DNA from: an uncultured Roseburia sp.
Lineage (GTDB): Bacteria; Bacillota; Clostridia; Lachnospirales; Lachnospiraceae
Direction of reading: 5' to 3'
Length of the DNA stretch: 5,284 nucleotides
NCBI GenBank assembly: GCA_947057405.1
Contig: CAMSEJ010000188.1
Span: forward strand, 1-5,284
Numbering within the stretch: the stretch's first letter is position 1; the number at the start of each line of letters is the position of its first letter. Positions 1 to 5,284 of this stretch are shown here, in pieces. Under the pieces are notes generated by a model. That model was not told where the DNA came from and did no database searches. It worked only from the letters and a program-made list of their open reading frames with translations. The position numbers and the translations under genes were made by a program.

Positions 1-2216
1 ACCTGGTTTAGCTTAAGGGAATCGGCAATAATGTCCTCATTTGTCACCTCAAAGGTATCAATAAACAATTCCAGCTGCTTTGCCTTTACCTGCGGCTGGA
101 TGATGTTGACCAGGTTGTGCATCAAATCGGATATATTGCATTCCTGTTCCTTGATCTGCACCTTTCCGCTTTCGATCCGGCTCATATCCAGGATGTCGTT
201 GATCAGGCTCAGCAGATGGTTGCTGGAAGAGAGTACCTTCTGCAGGCAGTCTCTGACCTGCTCCCTGCTGTCGATGTGGTTTACGGCAATGGTTGCAAAC
301 CCGATAATCGCATTCATCGGCGTGCGGATATCGTGGGACATATTGGAAAGGAAGGTCGTCTTGGCGCGGTTGGCGTGCTGCGCCTGCATCAGCGCATCCT
401 GCAGCGCCTGTGTCTGTTCCCGCTGCTTTTGCACCTGCTCCGTAATCTCTTTGGATACCACCATAACCAGGATGTCGTCGGAATCGTTGTCCTTTGTCAT
501 AATAAACGACTGGCGAATGCACATTTGTTCATCCGGGAATGCCATTCCCCAGTATTCCGCATCCACCTGGGCATTGCCCTGCGCAAACTGTTGTTTTAAA
601 TAAGCTGTATTCACGGTGCTGCAGTAGTCTTCCATGGATTCCGGCAGGACAAACTGCTTCCATTTTTCAAAGTATTCCGAAGCACTGCACGGGGCGAACA
701 GTCCGGCCTGATCAAGCAGTGAAACCTGTTTTCCGTCTGCGGTACACGTTATGTCATGATCAATTCTATCCTGCGTCAGGTTAAACTCAAAGGTGCAAAA
801 GGCGTTGGAAGTAATGGCAATCCGGTATTGCCGTTCCTTGCGGTTGGCACGCGACATCTGCGCCTGGATACGCAGCTGCTGTTCCTTGACTTCCGTAATA
901 TTCTGGCGGATCATAAGTACCTTGCTTGCCTTGCCGTACTTGCGTTCCAGGCAGATAATATTCATATGCTCCCATTCCATTTGGCCGCGGCGCGACACAT
1001 GGCATTCGATACGCAGATCGTCCTGGTACTCCAGGGAATCCTGGACAGAGGTCTTATCCATAAACCGGGCGCATTCTTCCCTCCCGTCCTCGTCCGTGAT
1101 AATGGAGCACAGATATTCCGTCAGCTCCCGGTAGCTGCCGCTGCATGCGATTTCTTCGTCCTGCGGCCGTGTTCCGGACAGATACTGGTATGTATCCGTT
1201 TCAAAATCCACCAGCGCGAATCGGGAGAACAGGGTAATAATGCCGTTAATAATATAGCCCATTTCCCGGTTTTCTTCTTCCAGAAGCTTTTTGTTCTGGC
1301 TTGCACGGATCAAAAGGGCAACGACATAAATTGCAAATAATCCGATTAAAATCGCTTCCAGCCGGATGCCCGCCAGGTTTTCGTCGGCTACCATGCGTTT
1401 TGTAATCGTTTCCGGGAACGTCTGCACAAGTACAAAATCATTTTCCGGCAGGTGCATGGCGCAGATGTTATCGGTCCGGCTGCCCGGGGCGCAGAGAAAC
1501 GAGCCTTCTCCGCCGTTTGTGAAGATATCCTGTGCACGTTTGGCGGTTTCTTCATCAATGATGCCGTTTTGCGAAAGTACATGCAGCAGATTCCCCTCGT
1601 ATTGCTTATCATCCGAGCTTGCAACCGCCGTGCCGTCCGGTGCGCATAAAAATACGTCTGCCGATTCGCCGAAATAGGTGGTTGCGAGCATATTCCGCAG
1701 ATATTCTTCCGCAAGGTAAGCGCCCCGCAGCACGCCGATAATTTCACCTCCGAAATAAACGGGTGTATAAAAACATACCATTGCTTCGTCAAAAAAATGC
1801 GGGTCATACACAATGTCGGTATTGCTCCTTCCGCGTATGCCTTCCGTATAAAAACGGCGGCTGGTCACGTCCGAAGTCCGCCCGTCGGAAGCGTAGTCAG
1901 TGCCGTCCGCGTCCGTGAACATTAAGGCGTCAAACAGGGAATTATCGTCCAGCTCTTTTAACATGCGCGCCGTGACTTTCGGCTCGGTTAAGCTGTCGCC
2001 GATAAAATGGGCATAAGTCTTTATCAGATTCATGGCGCTGTTTAACTCGCCGTCAATCTGCAGGGTTTTCTGCCTGGCGCAGTCTGATGCGTAAAACCGG
2101 TTGCGCTCTTCCGTGCGGTCGGTGTTCTGAGAGGAATACCAGTAAAACACGATGACGATGGCGGGCAGGAGCAGAAAAATGTAAGTCATTTCATGTATGG
2201 GCTTTGTGCTTCTCAT
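1..2216 (-). CDS. Membrane sensor histidine kinase with Cache-like and PAS-like regions (C-terminus cut off by window edge)
   Basis: The frame is open without a stop from the ATG at 2216 to the left edge (738 full codons). Seen: a first membrane helix at residues 11-27, an extracytoplasmic region of about 255 residues, a second helix at about 284-304, two PAS-like stretches (about 322-445, ending IRQNITEVKE, and 461-595, ending SKEITEQVQ), a Gln-rich probable coiled coil (590-620), then HisKA with the H-box SNMSHDIRTPMNAIIGF (phospho-acceptor His628) and the helix INDILDMSRIESGKV. The window ends at LKLNQV, just as the ATPase N-box begins. The sensor segment TPVYFGGEIIGVLRGAY (151-167) resembles the core of double-Cache ligand-binding domains. 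By family knowledge, it autophosphorylates on His628 after ligand binding outside the cell. Many clostridial relatives are hybrids with a C-terminal receiver, but that part is not visible. The start is supported by AAGGGAG six bases upstream. Ligand and partner are unknown. Confidence 0.93.
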   Translation of the reverse strand, partial: MRSTKPIHEMTYIFLLLPAIVIVFYWYSSQNTDRTEERNRFYASDCARQKTLQIDGELNSAMNLIKTYAHFIGDSLTEPKVTARMLKELDDNSLFDALMFTDADGTDYASDGRTSDVTSRRFYTEGIRGRSNTDIVYDPHFFDEAMVCFYTPVYFGGEIIGVLRGAYLAEEYLRNMLATTYFGESADVFLCAPDGTAVASSDDKQYEGNLLHVLSQNGIIDEETAKRAQDIFTNGGEGSFLCAPGSRTDNICAMHLPENDFVLVQTFPETITKRMVADENLAGIRLEAILIGLFAIYVVALLIRASQNKKLLEEENREMGYIINGIITLFSRFALVDFETDTYQYLSGTRPQDEEIACSGSYRELTEYLCSIITDEDGREECARFMDKTSVQDSLEYQDDLRIECHVSRRGQMEWEHMNIICLERKYGKASKVLMIRQNITEVKEQQLRIQAQMSRANRKERQYRIAITSNAFCTFEFNLTQDRIDHDITCTADGKQVSLLDQAGLFAPCSASEYFEKWKQFVLPESMEDYCSTVNTAYLKQQFAQGNAQVDAEYWGMAFPDEQMCIRQSFIMTKDNDSDDILVMVVSKEITEQVQKQREQTQALQDALMQAQHANRAKTTFLSNMSHDIRTPMNAIIGFATIAVNHIDSREQVRDCLQKVLSSSNHLLSLINDILDMSRIESGKVQIKEQECNISDLMHNLVNIIQPQVKAKQLELFIDTFEVTNEDIIADSLKLNQ

Positions 2217-2222
2217 ATGCGT

Positions 2223-2229
2223 CTCCCTT
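2223..2229 (-). promoter_or_regulatory. Ribosome binding site of the minus-strand kinase
   Basis: Read on the minus strand this is AAGGGAG, six bases before the ATG at 2216. It is a near-consensus Shine-Dalgarno site. It fixes the start of the kinase immediately before its first membrane helix. Confidence 0.75.
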
Positions 2230-2256
2230 CTGGGGTTATAGTCGGTAATTAACCAC

Positions 2257-2285
2257 ATTTTAACATATATGGCGGACGTGCACAA
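2257..2285 (-). promoter_or_regulatory. Candidate sigma-A-type promoter for the minus-strand kinase
   Basis: On the minus strand, TTGTGC (2285-2280) is followed after exactly 17 bp by TAAAAT (2262-2257). The -10 matches TATAAT at five of six positions; the -35 matches TTGACA at only three. Transcription would begin near 2250, leaving a leader of about 30 bases with the ribosome binding site. The -35 hexamer overlaps the dyad at 2281-2294, so a protein bound there could block or modulate this promoter. A TATAAC closer to the gene (2240-2235) lies too near the ribosome binding site to serve. Confidence 0.45.
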
Positions 2286-2294
2286 TTAGTTGTG
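2281..2294. repeat. Short dyad CACAA-N4-TTGTG, possible operator
   Basis: The arms CACAA (2281-2285) and TTGTG (2290-2294) are perfect inverted repeats around TTAG. The left arm covers most of the proposed -35 hexamer of the minus-strand kinase. Position and symmetry fit a binding site for a dimeric regulator, but arms of five bases can arise by chance and no known operator is recognised. Confidence 0.3.
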
Positions 2295-2303
2295 GAAGGA
2301 AAG

Positions 2304-2329
2304 TTTGCACGTTTTGGAAACCATGCAAA
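2304..2329. repeat. Nested dyad between divergent promoters, possible operator
   Basis: Outer arms TTTGCA (2304-2309) and TGCAAA (2324-2329) enclose inner arms GTTT (2311-2314) and AAAC (2318-2321) around TGG. The two arm sets are joined by one base on the left and two on the right, so ten base pairs are symmetric. It sits upstream of both predicted start sites (near 2250 on minus and 2374 on plus) and would not be transcribed from either. That favours a protein-binding site over an RNA hairpin. The regulator is unknown. Confidence 0.4.
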
Positions 2330-2361
2330 ATTCGGCTCTTTTTTTTCGGTTTTTCTTATTG

Positions 2362-2367
2362 TATAAT
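2362..2367 (+). promoter_or_regulatory. -10 box of the HAD phosphatase gene
   Basis: TATAAT is a perfect -10 hexamer. Seventeen bases upstream there is only a run of T (2339-2346), a poor -35 match, and no TGn extended -10 motif is present. The T-rich tracts at 2339-2346 and 2350-2354 may help polymerase binding by bending the DNA or acting like an UP element. Transcription would begin near 2374, giving a leader of about 34 bases before the ATG at 2408. Confidence 0.55.
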
Positions 2368-2395
2368 GACAAAAAACAGTTTGGTCCAAAGGAAC

Positions 2396-2402
2396 AGGAG
2401 GA
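2396..2402 (+). promoter_or_regulatory. Ribosome binding site that sets the HAD phosphatase start
   Basis: AGGAGGA lies with its GGAGG core six bases before the ATG at 2408. It decides between this start and an in-frame ATG at 2366, which lies inside the -10 box and has no ribosome binding site. Confidence 0.85.
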
Positions 2403-2407
2403 TTTCT

Positions 2408-3055
2408 ATGAAATATGAAACGCTATTATTTGATCTGGACGGAACCCTGACGGATCCCGGGGTTGGGATTACCAATTCCGTGGCGTACGCTTTGGAAAAA
2501 TATGGGATTGTGGTGGAAGACAAATCAGAGCTTTATCAGTTTATCGGGCCTCCGCTGCATGAATCGTTTGAACGGTTTTATGGGTTCGGGAAGGAAAAGG
2601 CGATGGAAGCGGTGGCGTTTTACCGGGAGTATTACCGGGATCGGGGGATTTTTGAGAATGCGGTGTATGATGGGATCCGGGAACTGCTCTGTGAGTTAAA
2701 GCAGGCGGGCAGGACTTTGCTGGTTGCGACCTCTAAGCCGGAGCCGTTTGCAAAAATAGTGCTGGAGCATTTTGGGCTTACGGAGTATTTTGATTATATT
2801 GCAGGGGCAAATATGGACGGGACAAGGACGAAAAAAGACGAGGTGATTTCGTATGCGCTGACGGCGGGAAACATTGCGGAATGGCCGAAGGCGCTGATGA
2901 TTGGAGACCGGGAATACGATATTTTGGGGGCGAAGCGGGTCGGGATTGATTCAATGGGTGTTTTGTATGGATATGGGAGCCCGGAGGAATTAAAGCGGGC
3001 CGGGGCGGATTTTTTGGTGAAGGAAGCGGGGGAGATTGCGGAGGCAGCGCTGTGA
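2408..3055 (+). CDS. HAD-superfamily phosphatase (phosphoglycolate phosphatase / 5'-nucleotidase-like)
   Basis: A complete 215-residue soluble hydrolase. All HAD motifs are visible: motif I FDLDGTLTD with nucleophile Asp9 and acid/base Asp11; motif II VATSKP with Thr108/Ser109; a motif III Lys at 142/143 in TKKDE; and motif IV IGDREYDI with Asp167 and Asp171 for Mg2+. Residues about 16-85 form the helical cap of HAD subfamily IA. The phrases FIGPPLHESF and GIDSMGVLYGYG are typical of a clostridial and streptococcal group usually labelled phosphoglycolate phosphatase or 5'-nucleotidase. By family knowledge it removes phosphate from a small cytoplasmic phosphomonoester; the true substrate cannot be read from sequence. 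The gene has its own -10 box and appears monocistronic, since a new promoter region follows. Its codon use is marked: by hand count 16 of 22 glycines are GGG. Confidence 0.93.
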   Translation: MKYETLLFDLDGTLTDPGVGITNSVAYALEKYGIVVEDKSELYQFIGPPLHESFERFYGFGKEKAMEAVAFYREYYRDRGIFENAVYDGIRELLCELKQAGRTLLVATSKPEPFAKIVLEHFGLTEYFDYIAGANMDGTRTKKDEVISYALTAGNIAEWPKALMIGDREYDILGAKRVGIDSMGVLYGYGSPEELKRAGADFLVKEAGEIAEAAL

Positions 3056-3070
3056 GGGGCTTTGTTATAA

Positions 3071-3088
3071 TTTACAAAACCTTTACAA
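3071..3088 (+). promoter_or_regulatory. Tandem TTTACA direct repeat, likely response-regulator binding site (Pho-box-like)
   Basis: TTTACA at 3071-3076 and again at 3082-3087 are spaced 11 bp start to start, one helical turn, as expected for a head-to-tail OmpR-family dimer. The arrangement resembles the TTAACA-type repeats with about 5-bp spacers bound by Bacillus PhoP (family knowledge). The second hexamer ends 31 bases before the TATAAT at 3119, just upstream of where a -35 box would be. Activation by the adjacent response regulator is inferred. A near-identical element occurs at 5065-5082. Confidence 0.5.
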
Positions 3089-3118
3089 ATCCATATGGCA
3101 TTCGCCGTGAGCTTCCGT

Positions 3119-3124
3119 TATAAT
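3119..3124 (+). promoter_or_regulatory. -10 box of the two-component operon
   Basis: TATAAT is a perfect -10 hexamer followed by a T-run. At 17 bp upstream stands TGGCAT (3096-3101), which matches TTGACA at only two positions. A strong -10 without a -35, plus the upstream TTTACA pair, suggests an activator-dependent promoter. Another TATAAT at 3066-3071 overlaps the first TTTACA and also lacks a -35 box. Transcription would start near 3131. Confidence 0.55.
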
Positions 3125-3164
3125 TTTTTTAGAAAATAAGAGGAAAGACAGGGCGGTTTGTGAC

Positions 3165-3842
3165 ATGAAAAAAATACTCGTAATTGAAGACGAAGCGGCG
3201 ATTAACGATCTGATTTGTATGAATCTGGAAATCGCGGGGTATGAGGCGGTTCCTTTTTTTGACGGGGCGCAGTTTAGTGAGCATTTGAAGGGCTGCCGGG
3301 AGTATGATCTGGCGCTGTTAGATATTATGCTGCCAGGCAAGGACGGGTTTGCGCTGCTGGAGGAGTTAAAGGCGTGCCGTATCCCGGTGATTTATCTGAC
3401 GGCAAAGGGAGATTTGCCAAGCAAGGTAAAGGGGTTAAGGAGCGGGGCGGAGGATTATATTGTAAAGCCGTTTGAAATGCTGGAGCTTATGGTGCGGATA
3501 GACAATGTGCTGAAACGTTTTTCCGCGGATGACGAGGAGGAAATCCGGATTAAGGATGTGGTGATTGACGCAAAAAAACGTACCGTCTTAAAAAACGGTG
3601 CGGAAGTTCAAATGCAGCCGATGGAGTTTGACTGCCTTTTGGCGTTCTGGAAGTACAGAAACCGGGTGATGACGCGGGAGCAGATTTTAAATTTGCTCTG
3701 GGGCGTGGAGTTTGGCGGGGAAAGCCGGACGGTGGACGTGCATGTGGGGAATATCCGCAAGAAACTGGACTTTGCGGATGTGATTATTACGGTGCCGCGC
3801 GTGGGGTACCGTATGGAGGTTTCAAATGAATATGGTAAATAA
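3165..3842 (+). CDS. OmpR/PhoB-family response regulator
   Basis: A complete 225-residue DNA-binding response regulator. The receiver domain (about 1-118) has the acidic pocket Glu8-Asp9, phospho-acceptor Asp53 in LLDIMLPGKDG, switch Thr79 in YLTAK and the conserved Lys101 in VKPFE. The C-terminal winged-helix domain (about 128-218) carries TREQILNLLWG, the recognition helix region RTVDVHVGNIRKKL and the wing hairpin ending PRVGYRME. By family knowledge, phosphorylation at Asp53 promotes dimer binding to direct repeats. Its partner is surely the kinase that overlaps it by 17 bp. The ribosome binding site is weak (AGGGCGG at 3150-3156, eight bases before ATG). The TTTACA pair upstream suggests autoregulation. 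PhoP or PhoB identity is possible but cannot be claimed: the fold is shared by many regulators, and no phosphate genes are in view. Confidence 0.95.
   Translation: MKKILVIEDEAAINDLICMNLEIAGYEAVPFFDGAQFSEHLKGCREYDLALLDIMLPGKDGFALLEELKACRIPVIYLTAKGDLPSKVKGLRSGAEDYIVKPFEMLELMVRIDNVLKRFSADDEEEIRIKDVVIDAKKRTVLKNGAEVQMQPMEFDCLLAFWKYRNRVMTREQILNLLWGVEFGGESRTVDVHVGNIRKKLDFADVIITVPRVGYRMEVSNEYGK
3815..3819 (+). promoter_or_regulatory. Ribosome binding site of the second kinase, inside the regulator gene
   Basis: GGAGG stands six bases before the ATG at 3826 and within the last codons of the response regulator. It selects the ATG at 3826 over an in-frame ATG at 3832. With the 17-bp gene overlap it implies translational coupling of regulator and kinase. 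Confidence 0.8.
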
Positions 3843-5115
3843 AATTGCACTGACTGCGTCAATCCTGTTGTTTGTATTGGCGCAGGCTTTTTCATGTTAC
3901 GTGATTTATGTGGGCCATCAGGAAAAAACGGAGCTGATGCGGGAGTACGGGGGAAATCTGTTTGATCGGTGCGCAGGGGAATTTATGGCTCAGATGTCGG
4001 AGATTGGCAGCAGGGCGCCTGTGGACGAGCGTGTTGCGACGTATTTTTTCAGGGATACTATGCCGGAGGGTTCTGCTTTGTACCGGGGGGAGGAAGAACT
4101 GTTTAACAGCAGCAAATATGAATTTAACGCCGGCCGGCTGGCGGAGGATCCGCCGCAGTATCCGTGCAATGTCAGGATGGAGAAGATAAACGGGCACAAC
4201 CTGCAGGTATTTTATATGAAATGCGATCCGGACAGATACGGCGGCCGGGAAAGAGGGCAATACATGCTTTTGTATGTGTCGGATATTACGGAGGTTTACA
4301 GGAAGACGGCGGGGCTTGTCGTCTGGGAGTTCTTGGTGGCGTTTGTATCGTCGGCGTTTGTCGGGATTTTACTGGTTTATCTGATAAAAAAAATCACAAG
4401 GCCGCTGCAGGCTGTCAATGAAACGCAAAGACAGCTGATCGGGAGTATGTCGCATGAATTGAAAACGCCGCTGACGGCGATGCGCGGTTATTCGGAGACG
4501 CTTTTGGGGGTGAAGCTGTCAAAGGAGCAGACGGAGCGGGCGCTGTTGTATATTAACCGGGAAAGCGCAAGGCTTTCAAGGCTTTCGGAAAAGATGATGG
4601 AACTGACGCGTCTGTATGAGCCGGAGTGCAGGGTGACGCTGCGGGAGGTTTCGGTGGACGCGCTGTTTGCGGCGGTGGCGCAGAGCGTGGGGCACGGGCT
4701 GTCGCAAAAGGGACTTTCACTGGTTTTGGAAGGGGAATTTGCAGGAATGAAAAAGCGTTTGGATGAGGATTTGATGACCAGTTTTTTGATTAACCTGGTG
4801 AATAACAGCGCGATGGCGTCGCAGGAAGGCGCAAAGATTTATATGGGGGCGGATACGCATTCGCTCTGGGTGCGCGACGAGGGATGCGGGATTCCGAAAG
4901 ATGAGGTGGAAAAGGTGAAGAAGGCGTTTTACCGGGTGGATCGGTCGCGGTCGAGAAAAAGCGGGAATATGGGGCTGGGGCTTGCTTTGTGCGAGCAGAT
5001 TGCGGCGGCGCACGGCGGCGGGATGGAAATTGTGAGCGAAGTGGGGAAGGGGACGAAGGTGATCTTTACAGAACGTTTACAACGGGATGAATACCTGGTA
5101 ACGAAAAAGGTGTAG
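3826..5115 (+). CDS. Membrane sensor histidine kinase, partner of the overlapping response regulator, with no full HAMP domain
   Basis: A complete 429-residue kinase. Membrane helices at about 7-29 and 164-188 flank an extracytoplasmic sensor of some 134 residues with no fold that I recognise; it holds Cys49, Cys114 and Cys133, the last two possibly a disulfide. HisKA follows with SMSHELKTPLTAMRGYSE (phospho-acceptor His210). The ATPase domain shows the N-box LINLVNNS (Asn323, Asn327), G1 box DEGCGIP (Asp351), F-box FYRVDRSRS and G2 box GNMGLGLAL. Only about 21 residues separate the second helix from His210: the ITRPL start of a HAMP domain is there, but the rest is missing. A C-terminal tail of about 13 residues follows the usual end of the domain. 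By family knowledge it phosphorylates the overlapping regulator. The signal is unknown; a PhoR role is only one possibility, and the PAS domain typical of PhoR is not evident. Confidence 0.94.
   Translation: MNMVNKIALTASILLFVLAQAFSCYVIYVGHQEKTELMREYGGNLFDRCAGEFMAQMSEIGSRAPVDERVATYFFRDTMPEGSALYRGEEELFNSSKYEFNAGRLAEDPPQYPCNVRMEKINGHNLQVFYMKCDPDRYGGRERGQYMLLYVSDITEVYRKTAGLVVWEFLVAFVSSAFVGILLVYLIKKITRPLQAVNETQRQLIGSMSHELKTPLTAMRGYSETLLGVKLSKEQTERALLYINRESARLSRLSEKMMELTRLYEPECRVTLREVSVDALFAAVAQSVGHGLSQKGLSLVLEGEFAGMKKRLDEDLMTSFLINLVNNSAMASQEGAKIYMGADTHSLWVRDEGCGIPKDEVEKVKKAFYRVDRSRSRKSGNMGLGLALCEQIAAAHGGGMEIVSEVGKGTKVIFTERLQRDEYLVTKKV
5065..5082 (+). promoter_or_regulatory. Second tandem TTTACA element, inside the 3' end of the kinase gene
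   Basis: TTTACA at 5065-5070 and 5076-5081 repeats the 11-bp spacing seen before the response regulator gene, and 16 of 18 positions match the element at 3071-3088 (shared pattern TTTACANAACNTTTACAA). It lies within codons for the kinase tail, ending 33 bases before the stop codon. It may be a binding site serving a downstream gene outside the window, or coincidence within coding sequence. Confidence 0.35.
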
Positions 5116-5118
5116 AGT
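5113..5118 (+). promoter_or_regulatory. Weak -10-like hexamer after the second TTTACA element
   Basis: TAGAGT matches TATAAT at four of six positions. It begins 31 bases after the second TTTACA hexamer, the same gap as between the upstream element and its TATAAT box. It overlaps the kinase stop codon. The hexamer alone is unconvincing; only the matching geometry makes it worth recording. Confidence 0.2.
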
Positions 5119-5284
5119 GAGTGTTGCAGGCAGAGAGGCCGTGTGTTTTGCAGGCGGCAGTATGGCGAACCATGTGGGCAAAGTTCCGTCAGCCAGAGGA
5201 CAGGGGATGCGGCGTTCGCTGTGTAACAGGATGAAGCGGCTCTAAAGTATCCCGTTTACGTATCCAAATGCGGACGCAACCGCC
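5116..5284. other. Non-coding or unassigned right end
   Basis: No gene can be supported in these 169 bases. TTGCAGGC occurs twice (5124-5131 and 5148-5155), and GCGAAC (5165-5170) is mirrored by GTTCGC (5214-5219). No hairpin followed by a T-run is seen, so the end of the two-component transcript is not identified. On the minus strand the edge is open down to a TAG at 5244-5242, which would encode AVASAFGYVNGIL. This could be the C-terminus of a convergent gene, but thirteen open codons prove nothing. Confidence 0.5.

Noticed and set aside
31..1813. Several open plus-strand frames of 60-194 codons and other minus-strand frames over this stretch
   Set aside because: They lie over the long kinase frame, which shows clear membrane, PAS and HisKA signatures. 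The other frames have no recognisable domains and mostly Cys-, Arg- or Leu-rich low-quality translations.
2304..2346. Dyad followed by a T-run as a rho-independent terminator
   Set aside because: Ten bases separate the dyad from the T-run, and no plus-strand gene ends upstream that would need terminating.
2366..2407. Upstream in-frame ATG giving a 14-residue N-terminal extension of the HAD phosphatase
   Set aside because: The ATG is part of the TATAAT -10 box, has no ribosome binding site, and would place extra residues before the HAD motif I strand that normally begins the protein. The ATG at 2408 has AGGAGG at ideal spacing.
3056..3090. Hairpin TTTGT/ACAAA after the phosphatase stop as a terminator
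   Set aside because: The stem is short and AT-rich with a mismatch, and no T-run follows. The same bases are better explained by the TATAAT and TTTACA elements.
3165..5115. Naming the pair phoP/phoR or phoB/phoR
   Set aside because: Only the TTTACA repeats point that way. The kinase lacks a visible PAS domain and full HAMP, and no phosphate transport genes are in the window, so a symbol would be guesswork.
5162..5245. 27-codon plus-strand frame starting MANHVGK
   Set aside because: No ribosome binding site, no recognisable feature, and a length easily reached by chance.
5189..5284. 31-codon minus-strand open frame at the right edge
   Set aside because: All three minus frames are open at the edge for some distance; this translation has no motif and competes with the frame ending at 5242.
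1..5284. CRISPR arrays, tRNA or rRNA genes, insertion sequences
   Set aside because: No regularly spaced repeats, no cloverleaf-like or rRNA-like segments, and no transposase frames or terminal inverted repeats were seen.

Overview
The window looks like chromosomal DNA from a Gram-positive anaerobe of the class Clostridia, most likely a Lachnospiraceae-type bacterium. The grounds are the style of the large Cache/PAS sensor kinase, the close fit of the HAD phosphatase to clostridial proteins, AGGAGG-type ribosome binding sites, TATAAT-type -10 boxes and a middling GC content. This assignment rests on recognition only, with no database search.

Layout. Positions 1-2216 (minus strand) hold a membrane sensor histidine kinase running off the left edge: an extracytoplasmic Cache-like sensor between two membrane helices, two PAS-like regions, a coiled coil, a HisKA domain with its phospho-acceptor His, and the first part of the ATPase domain. 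Positions 2217-2407 are a divergent promoter region with two dyads. Positions 2408-3055 (plus) encode a 215-residue HAD-family phosphatase. Positions 3056-3164 are a regulatory region with a tandem TTTACA repeat and a TATAAT box. Positions 3165-3842 and 3826-5115 (plus) are a classic overlapping pair: an OmpR/PhoB-type response regulator and a short membrane histidine kinase. Positions 5116-5284 show no gene that can be supported.

How the parts work together. The regulator and the second kinase overlap by 17 bp and almost certainly form one phosphorelay. Their promoter has a good -10 box, no convincing -35 box, and upstream two TTTACA hexamers 11 bp apart, the arrangement expected for an OmpR-family dimer and similar to the PhoP boxes of Bacillus. 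Almost the same 18-bp element (16 of 18 positions) recurs in the last codons of the kinase gene. This suggests autoregulation plus control of whatever lies downstream. It is the most interesting signal here, although the signal sensed is unknown and the PhoP/PhoR identity is unproven. The left-hand kinase is a separate sensory system whose partner lies outside the window. Nothing seen amounts to a clearly new type of biological system.
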